This document shows positions 30,588 through 41,924 of a stretch of DNA of 64,000 bases, in pieces. The stretch lies in the NCBI GenBank assembly GCA_029641185.1, contig JAPWGK010000010.1:310001-374000 (forward strand). Direction: 5' to 3'. The stretch is from Pseudofabraea citricarpa. Its lineage: Eukaryota; Ascomycota; Leotiomycetes; Helotiales; Dermateaceae. The notes below the pieces were generated by a model that saw nothing but the letters and a program-made list of their open reading frames with translations, was not told the DNA's origin and did no database searches. A program made the position numbers and the translations under genes. How positions within the stretch are numbered: the first letter of the stretch is position 1; each line of letters starts with the position of its first letter.

Positions 30588-33025
30588 GCTTATCAACCAT
30601 TTCTTATTCGTGTAGGCTTCGTCGCTTAAACTCGAGCTTCTGCAGAAGTAATGGTCGGGTTCGTATATGTTCCCTCCGTCAACTGCGTTCCTTGTCCAGG
30701 AAAGCGAGTAAGTTACCAAGCAGAAAAGCAAGGTCTAAGCGCAGGCCTGTTTTTAAATCAAGTCAGATAGTTGCGATGCGGCCATTTTCTACTTCTCGTG
30801 CGCGAAATCCCGAAAGAGCGGTTTTCTTCTCTCCCATATCATAAATCAACCCCGAAGCCGGGTGCTCGGGACTTCTTGTACCAGTGGGTCTCAATACTTT
30901 AGATGATCCTGAAGATTTTGTTTTATAACTTTAATTATTTATACGATTGATATACTTAATCAAATGAACCGGCTATTTTATTTCCTAAACAATTTAAACG
31001 AACTTTTATTATAAAAAAAGGAAATAGACAATAATTTTCATTTCAAAATTGAAGGTTAAGATATGTTGATTAAAAGTGTTCAGCTTATTTTAAACTCGAA
31101 GTTTTCAAAAGTGTCGCGAAAAGAAAGCTATTTTCGAAATTTCGATTAAATCCGGCAAAAAGTCACGTACTACTATTATGTGGCCGGACCAAAGAATTCC
31201 TGGATACCAAGAAAGCGGTAATCTGAATTTAAGTTCTCATTAGCTGAACCAGGTTGTGTAACAAATCAATCAGCTGATCTGAATATGCGGCAAGCGACTG
31301 TAAAATTTTACTTGGCAGATATAGAAAACAACTTAGCTGCTGCATGCTTTATCTGTTTCTGCGCATGAGTTTGATCAAATTTTGAGTCGTTCTGATCTGG
31401 TTCATAACTCCCAACCTCTGCTTTCTACCTCCTGTGGGCTGAGTTGCGATTATTTCCTGCCACTTTGGGCGGTGTGAGCCTCACTCACCAAGGCAGCCAT
31501 CGCTCGTGTTTGTCTCTTTAATCTAAGCGTTCTATCATCTACGCAACACACGGATCCTACTATCTTTTACGGATGTGCTGGAGGTAAGTACTATTCCATA
31601 TCCCGTCTGTACAATGAACAGTATAAGGATGCCACCCCGCTTTTATTTGCAACCAATACCTTTATATCACGCAGTACTAAGAATTTGTTAGCTATGTAGT
31701 ATCCCACCCGAGAATGCAGCAGGACCTCCGAAGGCATAATTAATAGAGGGAATAAATACCTGCCACCAGTACCCCCATCCTCGGAAATCAATACCAGGTC
31801 AGGCTCTCTGTCCTTGGACAAACGAAATCAGTATATATTCTTTATGTTCTGAATTTACAATTTGTACGACAGTTGTTTGTATTTGCGTGGAAACATCTTC
31901 TCCTTCGAATCGAATCAAGGTTACGGCACGCAAACACACACACGAATACACACGCGCGTGCTGCGAACGACGACTTTCAGCCAAAACATTCTCTTCTTTG
32001 GTCTGGATGGACAAAGCTGTGATACGCACAGATTGATATTAGATACAAATAGTATTTGCATTTCTGGTCACCGAGGGGAAGAATGCCGAAGGAAGGAGCG
32101 ATAGGTTGTAGGCTTGAGGGCACATACGCTGACGCACAGATGGATGGAAAATATGTGGAAATGGGTTGACCGAGGGTTGTCACTCTACCTAGTGACAACA
32201 GGCTGGTAAACTGGGAGTGTGGAGCAAGGGTATATATAGCTCGTGGGCTCTGAGGAAGGAGTAAAGCCTGAGATACCAAACATGTAGGAGAAATGGATTC
32301 ATTTACAGGATAGCATTAAAGGCGATGATTTGAGCTTACTTGTGATCACAGAGCTCCTCTCTTCAATCAACCCATCAATGATGTACATAACTACAGATCC
32401 GTCAACTTCTAGCGGCTTGATTGTGTCGATCATCTCTAGTAAAATTAAGTCCGCTCATTTTCACAAATAAGTTCGCCGACTTGGTTGGCATATATCAAGA
32501 TCAGCCAGCACCTCATCTTGATATTTATCTTAATCTAAATTCGAGCTTAAAAGCAACGAATTAATCCCATTTCGCTGATTCAAGCCACTTTGTTTCACAA
32601 AACTCCATCTTCTTTATTCTACGAACTCGTGGAAAATCTTCGCAATTTCGTCTTCGTCGGTTGTACTTGCTCAGAATTCCCGATTGTTTATTTCTGGAAT
32701 TTCTTCTGAGTAAGGCAAATCATCGAGAATTATTCTAGAAGTGTTATTGACCTCTTTACTGTCAAATATTCCCCGTGGCAACTACTACTCGGTTCCGCCA
32801 TATTATATTACTGTCTATTATTATTTTTCTTTCTACTCTTCTGCTTCTTGTCAATTCTTTCGCATTCTGGCTCTGGCTCTGGCTCTATCTCAGCCGTGAT
32901 GCTCTTTATCAGTTCCAGGCAGCTGACCTCATGTCATATTCACTGCTCAATCTTCAATATATATATACTGAAAATCCCTCCGCCTAACTCATCAAATCCT
33001 TAACAACTACATCCACCTTCCCAAG
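30588..33025. other. gene-poor intergenic region
   Basis: No gene is supported in 2.4 kb. Parts near 30900-31150 are AT-rich and TpA-rich. A CTGGCT triplication sits near 32868-32885. The last 250 bases are likely promoter and leader of the next gene. Confidence 0.5.
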
Positions 33026-33918
33026 ATGAGCAACACGCATCTGATGCCCGAGGAGGCTACCGAAAAGGCTAAGACAAAGCCTGAGTCAGCTCTGACATGG
33101 AAAGAGGCTACCAAAAAGGGCGAGGAGGTGTTGGAACTACTGTCTCGGACTGAAAATGGTCCGCAGAGCCCATTCACCGAGTTCAGCCAGCTGGAAGAAT
33201 GGGGTTGGAAGCCTGGTAATCTTGACTGTGGTTACGGTGATGCATTTGAAGCGGTATTCAGAGATTACAGTCTGGACCCCAAAAAGTTCCAAGATGTACA
33301 CATCGTCCACTCAGAGAAGTTCACAGCGGGTGGGGAAATACAACCGGTAACAAACCACACTTTCCTTCATTCTGGATGCCAAGCGGCTTCTTATCTCTAT
33401 CTTGTCAGAGACTCTTAGACATCCACTAATATCTTACCTAGGAAAGCGAAGGTTTCTACCTCTTTGCAACCAATCCAGACGAGGGTGCGTTGATAGCAGA
33501 CAATAGCATGAACCCAACATCCTATAGGGGGTACAAGTTTGCAGATGGACTGTTTCCCTTGTATAAGTGGTCAGACGTCGTATTTTTGGGATGGCAGGAC
33601 AAGGCAGGTTCAAGAATCAAGAACCTCAAGTACATCTTCCGTGCATTAATCACAACCGTCAACACGAATAACATCATCGAAGAAGCCTACGCCTTACTCG
33701 ACAACAAGAATGAGCCTGTTTCGATAAACACAACACAAGGAAAAGCTTTACTTGGTACTCGACATGGGAAGGGTATTGCGTATTTGCTCGCAGATCACAG
33801 AGCGCAACTTGGTAATAAAACCATCAAATCAGTGCAGATCATCAAGCATGATGATCTTAAAACCACCTATAGTCTGGTTTTCACTTTGATGGATGTACCA
33901 GAAGTGCTGGCAGGTTAG
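33026..33918 (+). CDS. hypothetical protein (265 aa)
   Basis: Exons 33026-33346 and 33442-33918 joined across a 95-nt intron (GTAACA..CCTAG) in phase 0. The N-terminal 45 residues are Lys/Glu-rich and probably disordered. The rest looks globular, with WGWKPGNLDCGYGDAFEAVF, a GFYLFATNPDEGALIADN segment and an alternating beta-rich C-terminal half. No signal peptide or membrane segment is visible and I do not recognise the family. The last codons and the stop lie inside the first unit of a 79-bp tandem duplication (33888 onward), so the C-terminus (MDVPEVLAG) could change if copies were gained or lost in frame. Confidence 0.65.
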
Positions 33919-34053
33919 GTTTGGAGACGTCTTGATCATTAGTCTTCTCGATGGATTGTTGTTTTTGATGGATGTACCGGAAGTACTGGCAGGTTAGGTT
34001 TGGAGACGTCTTGATCATTAGTCTTCTCGATGGATTGTTGTTTTTGATGGACA
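33888..34053. repeat. 79-bp tandem duplication spanning a stop codon
   Basis: The segment starting GATGGATGTACC at 33888 recurs at 33967 with exactly 79-bp period. A truncated third start (GATGGACATACC) is at 34046. The two full units differ mainly by two transitions (CCAGAAGTGC versus CCGGAAGTAC). The first unit contains the final codons and stop of the 33026 gene; the second repeats the same coding end as non-coding DNA. Confidence 0.92.
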
Positions 34054-34411
34054 TACCTTGTTTCTTCGAGAACACAATGAATTCATTACCATAAAAAATT
34101 GTTGCCTTCGTCCACTGTGAACATGTTATAGCGCTCCCAGGCTATGAAGAAACCTTCAAATTAGGTTTCTTATACTTAACATATCCAGTAGTACGTACTG
34201 TCGTAAAGTTGAAGTTTGCTCCGAGTACTTCGCGCGGGCCCAGGTATCACATACATTCACTGGACCTGGATAAAGGAATGGAAGAAAAATCAAATTGTTC
34301 CTGTTCACTTGAGCAAATTAAAGCGCCGATTAATGTTTACATGAAGTGCAGTGGAGGTACCTCGGAGCAGTAGTATAGGCAGCATCCAGGCTTTATCAAC
34401 GACAACAGGAT
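33919..34411. other. convergent intergenic region
   Basis: This contains the second copy of the 79-bp duplication and then AT-rich DNA between two converging genes. No gene is seen. Confidence 0.5.
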
Positions 34412-35725
34412 TTAAGAAAGCGGGCTAATATCCCAAAAGTATGCCTCTCTTACCCCTGGGTTATCGAATCTATATTCTTCTGGGAATTCCTCCAGTCTTT
34501 GGCGCTCTAAAGCATCTGCCGTTTCTTCGTCTAATATGCTCATCCAGGTGAAACAGATTTGGAACTCTGTCATTTCTGTATCTTCTGAGTACAGTGGGTG
34601 GGATTTTGGATAATTCAAGAAGCCCAAATCACCCATTCTATTCTTGTGCCAGATATAGAACCCGAGAGGTCGATAGAAGTTGAAATCCACATCCCGCAGG
34701 ACCTCGAATCTCCGCCACGGCGCTTGTTGCGCCTTTTGAAAGCTGCAAGTTGCAGTTCCAAAATAAGTTTCAAAACTAAGCTCGTCGGATGTATTTGGCC
34801 GAGGCCAATGAATCTGAGCATGAGCCGTCGGAAATGGAAGTGCTATAAGTCGTCCTGATTCAGAACCATGGGTGCCACAAGTGCCAGGTTGCTCTTTCAG
34901 ATACTGCACAACAGTTTTGAGGTGCTCTAGAACCTCATCCCCGAAGTCTTCCCAGAATTCTTCGACATCAACAACCTGCAGCCGAGGAGGACCTTGGCAT
35001 ATCCAACCCAAATCAGGATCAGTTTCGGCGTCTTTCAGGTCAAAGTAAAGCTGAATACGCCAAAGCGCACGGCTAACACGTTGCTCTTCAAGCCAATATG
35101 GAGGACCTGTGTCCGGCGGCTGGTAAACCTTTCCCTCGGGCCGTCTCTGTGGATACTTACGTAAAGCTGTGTGCAGAAACCTGTATTTAAACTTAGGATC
35201 AAGAAGGTGTGATGGCTGTAGAGCCATGCAACGATCAATCATGACCTGCAGACAGTTGAAAGTTATCTGTTGGATCTGTGATGCCAAGACTAGAATTCCA
35301 CGGAGAACTGAGATTGAAGTCGATTTCTTTATGGGAAAGGGGGCACGGAGTAAACCACAAGAGTTGCATGTATCCGATAGTCCATCCTTTCGACTTGGCC
35401 ATTTTGCTTTGTTACAAAGTACTGCGCTGCTTCCAGCAGGGTCTTTACATGGTTCATCTCTACGAACGTAAGTCTCCACAAACTCATCAAGCGATCGAGA
35501 TGGGATGGATTTAGATCGGATGATGACAATGATTCGTATGAGTACTTGTATCGCCTCGGGTAAATGTGCTGTAATAATGGCTTCAATTATCTCAGCCCCG
35601 CATTCATCAAACAACAATGCAGAAGCTGGAGAAGCACGGTCCAGATTTGCCATCGAAGTCAAGTCGTGTAGAGATTTAAGAATCGACAAGAGTATTCGAG
35701 GCGGCAGTTTCGAAAAGGGATCCAT
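34412..35725 (-). CDS. F-box-like domain protein
   Basis: A single exon of 437 aa. Residues 5-50 (FSKLPPRILLSIL, then LTSMANLDRASPASALLF) form an F-box-like motif: Leu-Pro, a helix and then a Leu-x-x-x-x-x-Ala/Ser pattern. The rest is typical of the large fungal F-box families: a Cys-containing middle (CNSCGLL), a block of Trp and Pro-rich segments, and a long C-terminal domain ending in WDISPLS. The expected role is a substrate-recognition subunit of an SCF ubiquitin ligase through Skp1. The target is unknown. The gene is divergent from a doubtful ORF at 35817. Confidence 0.72.
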   Translation of the reverse strand: MDPFSKLPPRILLSILKSLHDLTSMANLDRASPASALLFDECGAEIIEAIITAHLPEAIQVLIRIIVIIRSKSIPSRSLDEFVETYVRRDEPCKDPAGSSAVLCNKAKWPSRKDGLSDTCNSCGLLRAPFPIKKSTSISVLRGILVLASQIQQITFNCLQVMIDRCMALQPSHLLDPKFKYRFLHTALRKYPQRRPEGKVYQPPDTGPPYWLEEQRVSRALWRIQLYFDLKDAETDPDLGWICQGPPRLQVVDVEEFWEDFGDEVLEHLKTVVQYLKEQPGTCGTHGSESGRLIALPFPTAHAQIHWPRPNTSDELSFETYFGTATCSFQKAQQAPWRRFEVLRDVDFNFYRPLGFYIWHKNRMGDLGFLNYPKSHPLYSEDTEMTEFQICFTWMSILDEETADALERQRLEEFPEEYRFDNPGVREAYFWDISPLS

Positions 35726-35816
35726 CTCGACGAAAATTAAAGAACGGGCGTCTTGATCTAGGGGAAAACTAGAAACAACACTCGAGCTTTTGGGTTTATA
35801 GATTAGCCAAAGAAAA

Positions 35817-36338
35817 ATGCAAAAGTGGCATCTGTTACTTGCTACTCACATGAAATTTGATGGTTCCGAGGCTCCAAGAATCGATATGCCTATGAGAAAG
35901 TTTTGGCAGGGTGACAGTCCTGAAGTATTCTACACTCAAGCGCAGCTGATATTGCCAAGGTCTCCGGGTATCCGCCGTCCCTTTAAAGCTGCGTTGCTTT
36001 TTGAGTCGCTGACATTATGGGCTACTGGTATATATATGTTTGTATGGCCGCTCTTCTGGTATGAAACAAATAACCAAATGGAATGCCGAGTGGATTGGAC
36101 GGATCTTGGATTTGAGATTAGACTTAAATTGGTGCCAAGCCGCCAGCATCGTTCCGGCCGTCGATTCCGAAGTGGAAGCGTCTTTCCCGTCTACTTCGTT
36201 AGTGCCTACATTCCAAAGGTCAACACATTTTTGTGGCATCTGAACCCAAGCATTGTTATTCGTCTTGGCCCTGCGATCATATCAATGACTGTTTTTTTAA
36301 ACTTTCGGATTACAGAACATGACTTGATTGGAGAATAA
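35817..36338 (+). CDS. doubtful ORF (173 aa), possible gene fragment
   Basis: An uninterrupted ATG-started frame of 173 residues. Two hydrophobic segments are visible (about residues 65-82, with several aromatic residues, and 144-162), with a basic stretch between them. No family is recognised. It starts only 91 bp from the divergent F-box gene and is followed by a gene desert, so it may be a relic or a lineage-specific gene. Confidence 0.3.
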   Translation: MQKWHLLLATHMKFDGSEAPRIDMPMRKFWQGDSPEVFYTQAQLILPRSPGIRRPFKAALLFESLTLWATGIYMFVWPLFWYETNNQMECRVDWTDLGFEIRLKLVPSRQHRSGRRFRSGSVFPVYFVSAYIPKVNTFLWHLNPSIVIRLGPAIISMTVFLNFRITEHDLIGE

Positions 36339-38576
36339 TGAAGGAGTTGTATATATATAGCAAAAAGCTAGGTCTAATAGGTTCGTCACATCACCAGATT
36401 TCAGTCTCATGTCTATCTTGATTTATTGTGGTCTGGAATTATGAAATAACCCTGGGCCGTTTTTTGAACGAACTTTTTAATCTACTTTCCAGCTCCACAA
36501 TCTCCCCCTTGTTGAAAAGAATGTGCCACACGAAGAGTAGAAATTGACAAATGCCTGGCTTCCAACGCCATCATTTTCATATCTTATATTTTGAAATCAA
36601 GACACCAGAAAAGTTCCAATCCAACTAATATTTATAGAGAGTTGAGTGTTTCTAATAGACCTGCTGTGATCAAAGGGTGTTTTAGAGGGAGAAAACCCCA
36701 ATTAATACAAACCATACATGTGAGCCGCAACAAAAAGAAAAGACACATTTGTGGCAGAGAGATGTAAGTTGGAACCTTTCCAGTTTTTCTGTGTTTCCCT
36801 TTGCTACACCCATTTGTTTTTTGCACTGGAGAATTCAATCAGGACTTAAGAGAAGCTTTCAAAAGATTTTGGAACCGCTAAAATCACCAGAAAATCCAGC
36901 ATTTCAGAGCTCGAACAATTTACTATTAGAATCAGGGCAAGCCTTTTCACACAACGGAATACAGGTTGCATACCTGCCTATGTGTATTCTCAAGAATTTG
37001 TCTAATGTTTGACATCGCAATGGAAAGAATGAGCGCAATTACACAAACTATTGTCCGGGTCTGATCCTGCAAATAGGATAGGTTATACTCCATGAATCTG
37101 AGCTTTAAAACCATCGCCAGGGTTGCCTGGTCGAAGCTCTATCATTTGGAACGGACTCAAAGGGGTTTTCTTTAAATGAAAGTGAAACCGATTGTATTGA
37201 TTTATTTCCCGGTCGGGAGATGAGAAGAAATAGAATGAACACAGGGCTACGTCACATCAAAGACCTTAGATGTGGATATAATTTTCGAACAGTAAAGTAT
37301 TCCGGGGTGTGACGCAGTTTTATTGAGAGTCCAAAATGACACATTCATCTCGCTGCATCATCAAGTAAGGAATTTGAGAAATTGAAGCCTGCATTCTTGC
37401 TTTCACGTGATTCAAACAATATGTTTCACATACCCAAGGGGGGGAGAAAAAAGCGGTTGATTCATCAACTTAACATCCCAATAGATTATATTTTTTGTGC
37501 AAAGACACACCGCAAATGTGATATCAAAAACAAGTCTAGGTACCAAGTGATTCTGAAATTAATTAAGCGACCAGCATATGATGCATGATGCTAAATCCGC
37601 AGATCCACTCAATTTATTACCAAAAATAACGTAAGAATACACCTAATTCATCCACGTCCAAAAGATATTGGGTTTTCAGTACACAGATACTTAAATGTTG
37701 GGCTCTATTAGGTATGAAATGAACTGCTACGTTTGTGAACACCAGGTTTCCCTTTTTTCTTTTTTTTAAGATGCTCATGTTCAATATAACATTCTGTATT
37801 TTGATGCTAACTCGTTTCTACTACAGTTATCTTTCAGGTCATTAGATACAAGCAGCAAGTGTTCTGGTTAGTGTTATACTATACCGCAGCTTAATTCGAA
37901 AAGTACTCCGAACTAACCACGCTCACCAACGCAATATAAGCGAGCCTTATTAGCAAGAGGAGTAATTGCTCTAACATGGTTTTGACTCCACAATTCTATG
38001 AATTTAATATGGCTGAATCAGCTAAAAGCATATTTGCATCTTGTCAACTCTTTTACCTACAAACCCATCACAAAAGAACGTTGAGTTTGGGAAATAGAAA
38101 TTAGAAATTGAAAACTACGTAACACTTCCTAAGACCGATAATTCCAACCCATACATCCTAAGATATCATCGCAGTGATGTGAAATGTGATTTTCTGAACA
38201 GCAAATTTATCATCAAACTAGTGCCTATACTAGTAAGTGGAGGGCAGCTACTCCCTTCCCCCATCTTTGCCGCTCGCTTCGCTATACTAAGTCAAGCGAA
38301 GGTGACCAACCAATGAAAATCATGCACCATGCTGACCATTTAGATATCACGGGCGCTAATCCGTCGGGGAAGATTCGATCGGAGTTGCCGCGATTGAGTG
38401 TGTCGCGTAACCAAGATAGTCTGTCTACTCCACAGATAGGTCACACCTATCTTGATAAGCGTAAGATGAGCATTTTCAGAGGACCAAATATTCTAAAGCA
38501 GCTGGTTTCCTTCAGCCTGGCAGTCAACTATCGACTCGATTGATTCCAGTGCTCTCAATCGAATCGCGGGAATATC
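36339..38576. other. gene desert upstream of the amino-acid permease
   Basis: No gene is supported in 2.2 kb. The DNA is AT-rich with scattered stops in all frames. The frame at 38313-38543 lies in the likely leader of the permease and is not called. The long distance suggests old repeat-derived DNA or a large regulatory region. Confidence 0.5.
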
Positions 38577-40614
38577 ATGTCTGGCGAGAAGATGTTTGCG
38601 AAGGAGGGGGACTCTCCAGTCCTCGATAGCGAGGTTGTCCTTTCCACGCATGCAACGTCGATAAAGGATATCAGTGCCGGATCGCAACATCTGCACCGGA
38701 ATCTGCGGGGGAAAGAAGTGCAGCTCTTTGCGATCGGTGGTGCTATCGGAACAGGCGTATTCATTAATATGGCAAATGCGCTTCCGAAAGGTGGACCGGC
38801 TGCTCTGTTTCTGGCGTTCTTGATCTGGGGAGCTTTCATGTGGGCTGTTAACGAATGTTTTGGTCAGAAAAGAGTGAAACTTATTTTGGAAGTACAGAGC
38901 TAATTTGTTGACTAGCTGAAATGGTTTGCTATCTTCCTGTTCCGGCTCCTTTCGTTAGATTTGGCGCCGAGTGGGTTGATGAGGCACTGGGATTCGCGAT
39001 GGGTTGGAACTTTTATTTCAATATGGGTAATTTCCCATCCGTATTTGGAAGAAGGATGCTAATTTTGTCTTGCAGCTTTTTTGGTTCCGTTTGAGATCGT
39101 GGCTATGAATATCTTGCTGCGGTTTTGGACCGATTCGGTGCCGGTGGCCGTGGTTATTGTTGTGATGCTGGTTCTTTATACGTGCGTGTAAACTTGATAT
39201 AATTGGCGCATAGCTTCTCAAACTGACTTTATTACTTATAGCCTACTTAACAGTATCTCCGTAAGATACTTCGGTGTATCTGAGTTCTACTTCTCGATAT
39301 TCAAAGTCATTCTCATTCTTGGATGCTTTTCATATACCTTTATCACTATGGTTGGAGTATGTATCCAAACTGACACATTGAGACATGGAAGTAGAATCGC
39401 GACTAATAAGAACAGGGAAATCCCCAACACGACGCATATGGTTTCAGATATTGGAACAATCCTGTAAGCTTTGCCATAATCTATAAGCTAAAAGTTACTG
39501 ACTCGGGCTCAGGGAGCCTTCGTTGAACATCTCTCGACTGGCAATGTTGGACGGTTCTGTGGATTATTGAGCTGCTTGATTCAAGCAACTTTCACGTATG
39601 TTACAAAATTCAGGGAAGTATGCCACTTCTAACAAAATCCAAGTATTTGCGGACCGGAATACGTTTCATCGGTAGCAGCCGAGACCGAAAATCCTCGAAA
39701 GATCTTACCAAGAGCATTCAAATCATTTGCTTGGCGAATGCTTCTCTTTTTCGTCGGTTCCGCGCTTTGTATGGGTATCGTTATTCCCTACGACGACCCA
39801 ACACTTGCGGCAGTCCGCAGCGGCGAAGTCGAAGGGTCCGGGACATCTGCAGCGTGCGTAGATTACCTAGCAACATATAACCATTCATCGCTAATTCTAC
39901 GTCAGGTCTCCATACACAATCTCCATGCAAAGACTCGGCATATCGGGGCTCGCTTCGTTGGTCAACGCAATGATCATGACATCCGTCTTCAGTTCCGGGA
40001 ACGGTCTTTTATTCTCAGCAACCCGCGCACTGCACGGCATGGCAACCAAAGGCGAAGCGCCGCGAATCCTCGCAAAGTGCACAAAGAACGGGGTTCCCAT
40101 CTATGCACTCGCCGTCAGTCTAGCAGTTGCGTGCCTCGCGTTCTTGCAGCTTGGCTCCTCGTCGGCCGAGGTGCTCGTGTGGCTCGCCAGCCTGGTGACC
40201 GCTTGCCAGCTGCTTAACTATCTATCGACTTCCATCACTTACCTCCATTTCTATGCTTCTATGAAGAAACAGGGGATAGAAAGATCATCACTTCCGTACA
40301 TTGGCAAATTCCAGCCGTATACTTCATATTTCGCCATTTTTGGCACCACTTTTATGATGCTCGTGCAGGGCTATGATCTTTTTCTCACAGGTGGTTGGTC
40401 CCTGAAATGGTTCTTTCTTGATTATGTCATGATTGGTTCTTTTATTGTCAGCGTTGTTGGCTGGAAACTTGTTTATCGGACTCAATATGTCAAGCCGGGA
40501 ACAGCTGACTTGCAGCTTGGCGGCACCAAGGAGGAAATCGACGCATATGAGGTCGTGTATACACCGAGACCTTCTGGAAAAGTTGGTTCGTGGTTCAATG
40601 GACTATTTGAGTAA
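38577..40614 (+). CDS. amino-acid permease (APC family)
   Basis: Eight exons: 38577-38862, 38916-39026, 39076-39181, 39242-39356, 39416-39463, 39513-39595, 39644-39853 and 39906-40614. They give 555 aa with introns of 48-60 nt, and all phases agree. The N-terminus holds HLHRNLRGKEVQLFAIGGAIGTGVFI, the TM1 signature of fungal amino-acid permeases (split here only for description). GPEYVSSVAAETENPRK is the conserved loop after TM6, and FSSGNGLLFSATRALHGMA matches the TM8 region. About 12 membrane segments are present. It should import amino acids or related compounds by proton symport at the plasma membrane; specificity is not readable. Its 3' end converges on the isomerase-like gene 92 bp away. 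Confidence 0.92.
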
Positions 40615-40706
40615 CTGGATTTGAGGAAAAAATGTAAATGTGCATCTTTGACAACTGCGCCCCGATGATTTAAGACCATTACAATACAAAGAACTATGTC
40701 TTACTT

Positions 40707-41924
40707 CTACTTCAAAAAAGTATCTGCCCAATTGTTTTCTTTCAAAATATCCCGAACATGTCTCCCTGCTTCATGCAAAGCCTGAATCTCCTGTTCTGTC
40801 CATTCTTTCGTGCTAGGCACATAATGTACCGAAATCCACGCAAGCGCTTCATCTTCCACGTTCAGCGGTAACAACATCTGCGCCTTGACACCATAGACAG
40901 ACATCAGCGCTTTCGGGGGCTGTATGGGCGCATTAATTGTATCGGGCTGTATAAGAGCACAGCCGGTTTTATTGATATGCTGACAAGTGCTCAGGGCGCG
41001 TTGATTCAAAGAAGTATTTGGGCGTAGCGAGGGGATTCCCCCAGCGAGAGATTCTGCCGTGACTCTGTTCACTTCACAATTAAATTTCGGCACATCCATT
41101 CTTAACGTCGTGCGACTTGCGTTTGTCTTTTCTCGCAAGGCTGCCATGACCTTATCCAATCTTTCCAACACAGGGTTTGAGCGAAGCAGTTTTCCCCAGC
41201 CATGGATCGGAGTCTCGACTCCGATTAATCTCAACGCTTTCCAAAGCGTCACGATAATAGAGTCGAATATTGGTTTCCCGAGTTCTACTTCCATTTCTTC
41301 GACCAATACCGCGGCCGGGAAATTCGTGCACGGTATCACGATGCATTCGGCATCTGGATGATCGGCTTGTCTGATCAGTTGTCGCATACGCTCCACGGGT
41401 ACATCGGCAATCTCATTGTTGATTGTGATTCCCAAGCCAGCAGAATTAACAACCTCAACACCAACGCTGGCAAAATACTCGGCTAGCTTGACGTGAAGCT
41501 CATCCGCATACGGTGTTGCGAGAGCGATCTTTTTCAGTCCCCAAGTCTTCAATACTTCTACTTGAGCAAGCGACGTAGTGGATGATGGCAATTGAGTAGC
41601 TTTCTTGATCTCGTTTGCAATGGTGACGCCAGCTTCATAGCCTTCCCCTGTCCATGATTCTGAAGTGCCGTTCCAGATTACGGTCTCCACGGGCGCGTTT
41701 GCAATCAGTTCTGCACATTTCGCTAAGGTCTGGGCTGTGAATTGTTTGACAGCCCCAGCACTAAGATGCGTGACAGAGATCCGCGAGTAATGGACGGAAA
41801 CAAGGGGAAGTTGAGTGAGTATAGCGGAGGTGATGATTTCCAGTGCGACATTAGAGGACGGTACGATGAAACCAATTTTCTTAAAGTCTTTCAACGACGT
41901 GACGTTGAATATCGCTTGTGACAT
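40707..41924 (-). CDS. maleate isomerase / arylmalonate decarboxylase-like enzyme with GAF-type C-terminus
   Basis: A single exon of 405 aa. The first about 245 residues belong to the Asp/Glu racemase superfamily: KIGFIVPSSNVALEI at the N-terminus, IWNGTSESW around residue 86, and VIPCTNFPAA with Cys199. In racemases and maleate isomerase two Cys face each other. Here the first position is Gly86 and only Cys199 remains, the pattern of arylmalonate decarboxylase (one Cys, one Gly). From about residue 265 to the end a GAF-like domain is visible (ALSTCQHI, AQMLLPLNVEDEALAWISV), unusual for the bacterial enzymes. Neighbouring permeases suggest a role in catabolism of an imported acid or amide. 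The reaction is not certain. Confidence 0.78.
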   Translation of the reverse strand: MSQAIFNVTSLKDFKKIGFIVPSSNVALEIITSAILTQLPLVSVHYSRISVTHLSAGAVKQFTAQTLAKCAELIANAPVETVIWNGTSESWTGEGYEAGVTIANEIKKATQLPSSTTSLAQVEVLKTWGLKKIALATPYADELHVKLAEYFASVGVEVVNSAGLGITINNEIADVPVERMRQLIRQADHPDAECIVIPCTNFPAAVLVEEMEVELGKPIFDSIIVTLWKALRLIGVETPIHGWGKLLRSNPVLERLDKVMAALREKTNASRTTLRMDVPKFNCEVNRVTAESLAGGIPSLRPNTSLNQRALSTCQHINKTGCALIQPDTINAPIQPPKALMSVYGVKAQMLLPLNVEDEALAWISVHYVPSTKEWTEQEIQALHEAGRHVRDILKENNWADTFLK

